In this document: in pieces, positions 61,663 through 64,000 of the stretch
How positions within the stretch are numbered: the first letter of the stretch is position 1
Layout of the letters: each line of letters opens with the position of its first letter
Source: Methylomusa anaerophila
GTDB taxonomy: Bacteria > Bacillota > Negativicutes > Sporomusales > Sporomusaceae
Reading direction: 5' to 3'
Assembly (NCBI RefSeq): GCF_003966895.1
Contig: NZ_AP018449.1
Coordinates: 1,484,001-1,548,000 of the forward strand
Length of the DNA: 64,000 nucleotides
The notes under the pieces: model-generated
The model's input: the letters and a program-made list of their open reading frames with translations, nothing else
What the model was told of the DNA's origin: nothing
Database searches by the model: none
Program-made: the position numbers and the translations under genes

Positions 61663-63117
61663 ATGGTGAATGGCTCAATATGGGATAAACAAAACATAAT
61701 CCGGATAGCTATACAACGGAAAGGCTTGATCTTAGCCGTTTTCATACTGACTGTTATGTTGACTGTCGGCATGAACGCTTTGCTCCCGAAGGTTTACGAG
61801 GCGGAAACTACTGTCCGGATCAAGCAACCCAAAGCATTGGCAAACTCACTGTTAGCTGATCAACCTGTTGAAGGCGGCAATACCAAACAATTGATGCAGT
61901 CAAATACAGAGATTCTGAAAAGCCGTACTGTTGCGCAAGCGGTTATTGCCAAGCTGCCCCAGGACAGATATGCCGCAATTTCTCCTAACGATATTCTCAG
62001 ACGGATATCGACTTCCTCGATAAATGGAGAAATTCTGAAAATTAAAGTTCAGGGCAAGACACCGGAGGAAGCACAAACCATAGCCACGGCGCTAATGGAT
62101 GCTTTTGTCCAGCGCATTACCGGTTTAAGCCGGCGGGAACAAAAAGCGGCGCGGGAATTCATTGGGGAACGTTTGCTGGAAGCAAAAGCGGAATTGGAAA
62201 CAGCGGAAAGCGCCTTTGAGGACTATAAGCGGGAACAGAAGATTGTGTCGCCGGCGGATGAGACCAAGGTCATGGTTGAAAATCTGGCCGGCATGAAAAA
62301 AGCTAATGACGAAAATACCACCGCGTTAGCTGCGGCGGCAGCCAAACTTAGTAATATCCGTGAGCAGTTGAACCGCCAAAAACAGGGAGTCTTGGCCGAC
62401 AATCAGCTTATCCAACAGCAGAAGAACAAGTTGGCGGAATTGGAGGGGGAAAAAGCTGGTTTGCTTGCCAAATATACGGCTGACCATCCGCAAGTGCAAA
62501 GTGTGCAGGCGTCTATCGACAAAATAAAAGTCGATCTCAATGAGGAAATATCACGGGTTGTCAACGGCGACGCACCATCGACCAATCATCTCCGGCAGGG
62601 TTTGTTGGAAAATGAAATTCAGGTGGGAGCCGAACTTTCCACCGCAAGCGCCCGCAAGACAGCCACGGAACAAATCATTGCCAGCGATCAGCAGGACCTG
62701 GCCAAAATTCCGGCTAAAGAGCACGGATTAGCTATTGTGGAGCGGGATGTGACAGTTGCCCGGGAAAAATACGTCATGTTGGCCAAACGGCACGAAGAGG
62801 CCCGTATCAATGAGGTTATGCAGCCGCTGGAAGTTCAGGTGATAGACGAACCGGACGCTTCTCCCTCGCCGGTACAGCCCAAAAAGACGCTAAACCTCTT
62901 ACTGGGAGCGGTCATCGGTCTCGTCAGCGGTATTGGATTAGCGGTTTTGGGCGAGCATGTGCAAAAGAAAATGGCCACGGAAGAGGATGTTAAAAGATAT
63001 CTTGATTTGCCGGTTATCGGTATGGTTCCTGACTTTACTGATGAACCAAGGCCGGGATATATCCGGTATCGGAATAAATTGCGGGCTGTGTTCAAATGGT
63101 TAAGCGGCCAGGGCTAA
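61663..63117 (+). CDS. Wzz/GumC-type polysaccharide co-polymerase
   Basis: 484 residues with a transmembrane helix near residues 22-42, a long periplasmic coiled coil (GumC-like) including KYTADHPQVQSVQASIDKIK, and a second helix (LLLGAVIGLVSGIGLAVLG) near 440. It controls chain length together with the following BY-kinase-type ATPase. ATG 61663 follows CTGGGGGAT. Confidence 0.92.
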   Translation: MVNGSIWDKQNIIRIAIQRKGLILAVFILTVMLTVGMNALLPKVYEAETTVRIKQPKALANSLLADQPVEGGNTKQLMQSNTEILKSRTVAQAVIAKLPQDRYAAISPNDILRRISTSSINGEILKIKVQGKTPEEAQTIATALMDAFVQRITGLSRREQKAAREFIGERLLEAKAELETAESAFEDYKREQKIVSPADETKVMVENLAGMKKANDENTTALAAAAAKLSNIREQLNRQKQGVLADNQLIQQQKNKLAELEGEKAGLLAKYTADHPQVQSVQASIDKIKVDLNEEISRVVNGDAPSTNHLRQGLLENEIQVGAELSTASARKTATEQIIASDQQDLAKIPAKEHGLAIVERDVTVAREKYVMLAKRHEEARINEVMQPLEVQVIDEPDASPSPVQPKKTLNLLLGAVIGLVSGIGLAVLGEHVQKKMATEEDVKRYLDLPVIGMVPDFTDEPRPGYIRYRNKLRAVFKWLSGQG

Positions 63118-63194
63118 CCAGCTAAATACAAATATAGGAAATAGAAAATAGGAACGTATTAATTCAATTTTAGACAAAGAGGATCGGGGATAGT

Positions 63195-63857
63195 ATGCCG
63201 CAAGATTACCAAGGGGCTTTCAGCGATCGTACCCAAGTATCGATTGCCGACGCTTATCGAATTATTAGAACAAACATTTATTTTAGTAAAGGCGAAGATC
63301 AGCCCAAGATTATTATGTTTACCAGTGCGCTTCCCGGTGAGGGCAAATCCACCATTGCGGCGAATACCGCCATTGCTTACGCCCAGACGGGGAAGAGAGT
63401 TATTCTCGTGGACTGCAATTTGCACCGGCCAGTGCAGCACAAGCTGCTGAACAAAGACAGCGGGACAGATCGTAATTTGGCCAATGCGGGCCTAGGGGAC
63501 TATCTGCGAAAAAAGGTTGTCCTCAATCATATCATAAGCGACACCGGTACCAAAAACCTCCGCTTAATATCCAGCGGCTATTTGCCGCTCAACCCGGCGG
63601 AATTTCTGGCTTCCGCCGATATGGAAGCCGCCCTTGATGATTTGAAGACCAAAGCGGATATTATAATTCTGGATACCCCGGCGGTTACCTTTGCCACGGA
63701 TGCCTGCATACTGGCAGCCAAAACAGATGGGATCGCGGTGGTGGTCAATGTTAACATGGCGCGGCCGGAAGTTGTTCGTAAGGCCAAGCAGGTATTGGAA
63801 AAAGCCAACGGCCAATTACTGGGCGTGGTATTAAATCGTGTCAAGTCAACTCAATAA
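63195..63857 (+). CDS. CpsD/CapB-family tyrosine kinase-like ATPase
   Basis: 220 residues of the BY-kinase/MinD fold: Walker A SALPGEGKSTIAANTA, Walker A' VILVDCNLHRP (usual DxDxR replaced by DCN), Walker B DIIILDTPAV. The usual C-terminal tyrosine cluster is missing, ending in KSTQ, so autophosphorylation there is unlikely. It pairs with the upstream Wzz-like protein to drive EPS polymerisation. Confidence 0.9.
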   Translation: MPQDYQGAFSDRTQVSIADAYRIIRTNIYFSKGEDQPKIIMFTSALPGEGKSTIAANTAIAYAQTGKRVILVDCNLHRPVQHKLLNKDSGTDRNLANAGLGDYLRKKVVLNHIISDTGTKNLRLISSGYLPLNPAEFLASADMEAALDDLKTKADIIILDTPAVTFATDACILAAKTDGIAVVVNVNMARPEVVRKAKQVLEKANGQLLGVVLNRVKSTQ

Positions 63858-63919
63858 TTGTTTAAAGAATTGGGAGTGATTTAACACTGGCGGAAAATTG
63901 GCGCAGGGGGGGTGACAGC

Positions 63920-64000
63920 GTGAACAATGCAATCCGATTATTGTCAATGGTGCTGCTTGATGGTTTTATCGTGGGAACTGTTCCGTACATCGCCGCACTG
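63920..64000 (+). CDS. 5' end of the next EPS gene (partial)
   Basis: GTG 63920 follows GGGGGGTGACAGC. The 27 residues visible (NNAIRLLSMVLLDGFIVGTV) are a hydrophobic N-terminus like that of membrane-bound CapD/FlaA1-type nucleotide-sugar epimerases or initiating transferases, which often follow cpsD. Cut by the window end, so identity is a guess. Confidence 0.5.
   Translation, partial: MNNAIRLLSMVLLDGFIVGTVPYIAAL

Overview
The window looks like a chromosome segment of a spore-forming diderm Firmicute, most likely Negativicutes of the Sporomusaceae type. It combines outer-membrane machinery (a TonB-dependent receptor, two RND pumps with membrane-fusion proteins, a Wza-type polysaccharide exporter) with endospore genes (cotJA-cotJB-cotJC, an FtsW/SpoVE-type SEDS protein). 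An O2/NO-sensing H-NOX chemoreceptor of the anaerobe type fits. The genus is inference; no rRNA or tRNA gene is present.

0-11 kb is a metal block. It has an intact CadC-type ArsR repressor, a cadmium/zinc P1B-ATPase with an unusual CxCC-rich N-terminus, and a decayed second cadC. Next comes a seven-gene iron-uptake operon of the FTR1-P19 (FetMP-like) type ending in an FMN-binding lipoprotein. Three promoters here carry the same TGA-N8-TCA operator, and the iron operon also has a Fur-box-like palindrome.

11-17.2 kb holds glgA-glgP. A ~315 bp copy of the glgP 3' end lies 2.1 kb away, and a mosaic of relics (RND fragment, TetR, a tiny membrane ORF, a 20 bp perfect inverted repeat) sits between the copies.

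17.2-28.9 kb carries a TetR-MFP-RND system with two matching operators, an AlkC DNA glycosylase, a Dabb protein, an SDR relic, a chrB-MFS pair, an orphan histidine kinase and two small exported proteins. 29-35 kb has an OprC/NosA-like copper receptor, a cupin-like protein, lrp-lysE, a yybP-ykoY (Mn2+) riboswitch upstream of htpX, and two short ORFs with strong Shine-Dalgarno sites.

36-51.7 kb has a second TetR-MFP-RND operon, the H-NOX chemoreceptor, a sigma-54-type activator lacking GAFTGA, trmB, a DUF2935 protein, a beta-propeller, the SEDS protein, a PspC protein and cotJABC. 51.9-60.6 kb is accessory, AT-richer and eroded: RhuM genes between two cotJC copies, a DUF4143 ATPase, a truncated CZB chemoreceptor, two AAA ATPases and a secA2 with a large internal deletion.

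60.9-64 kb begins an exopolysaccharide operon (Wza-like, Wzz-like, CpsD-like, next gene cut by the window end) with candidate Spo0A boxes upstream. No CRISPR array, integrase or intact insertion sequence was seen. The most interesting items are the paired gene-end duplications around foreign segments, the Mn riboswitch upstream of htpX, the ArsR/Fur dual control of iron uptake, the dispersed structured repeats and several unlisted small ORFs.
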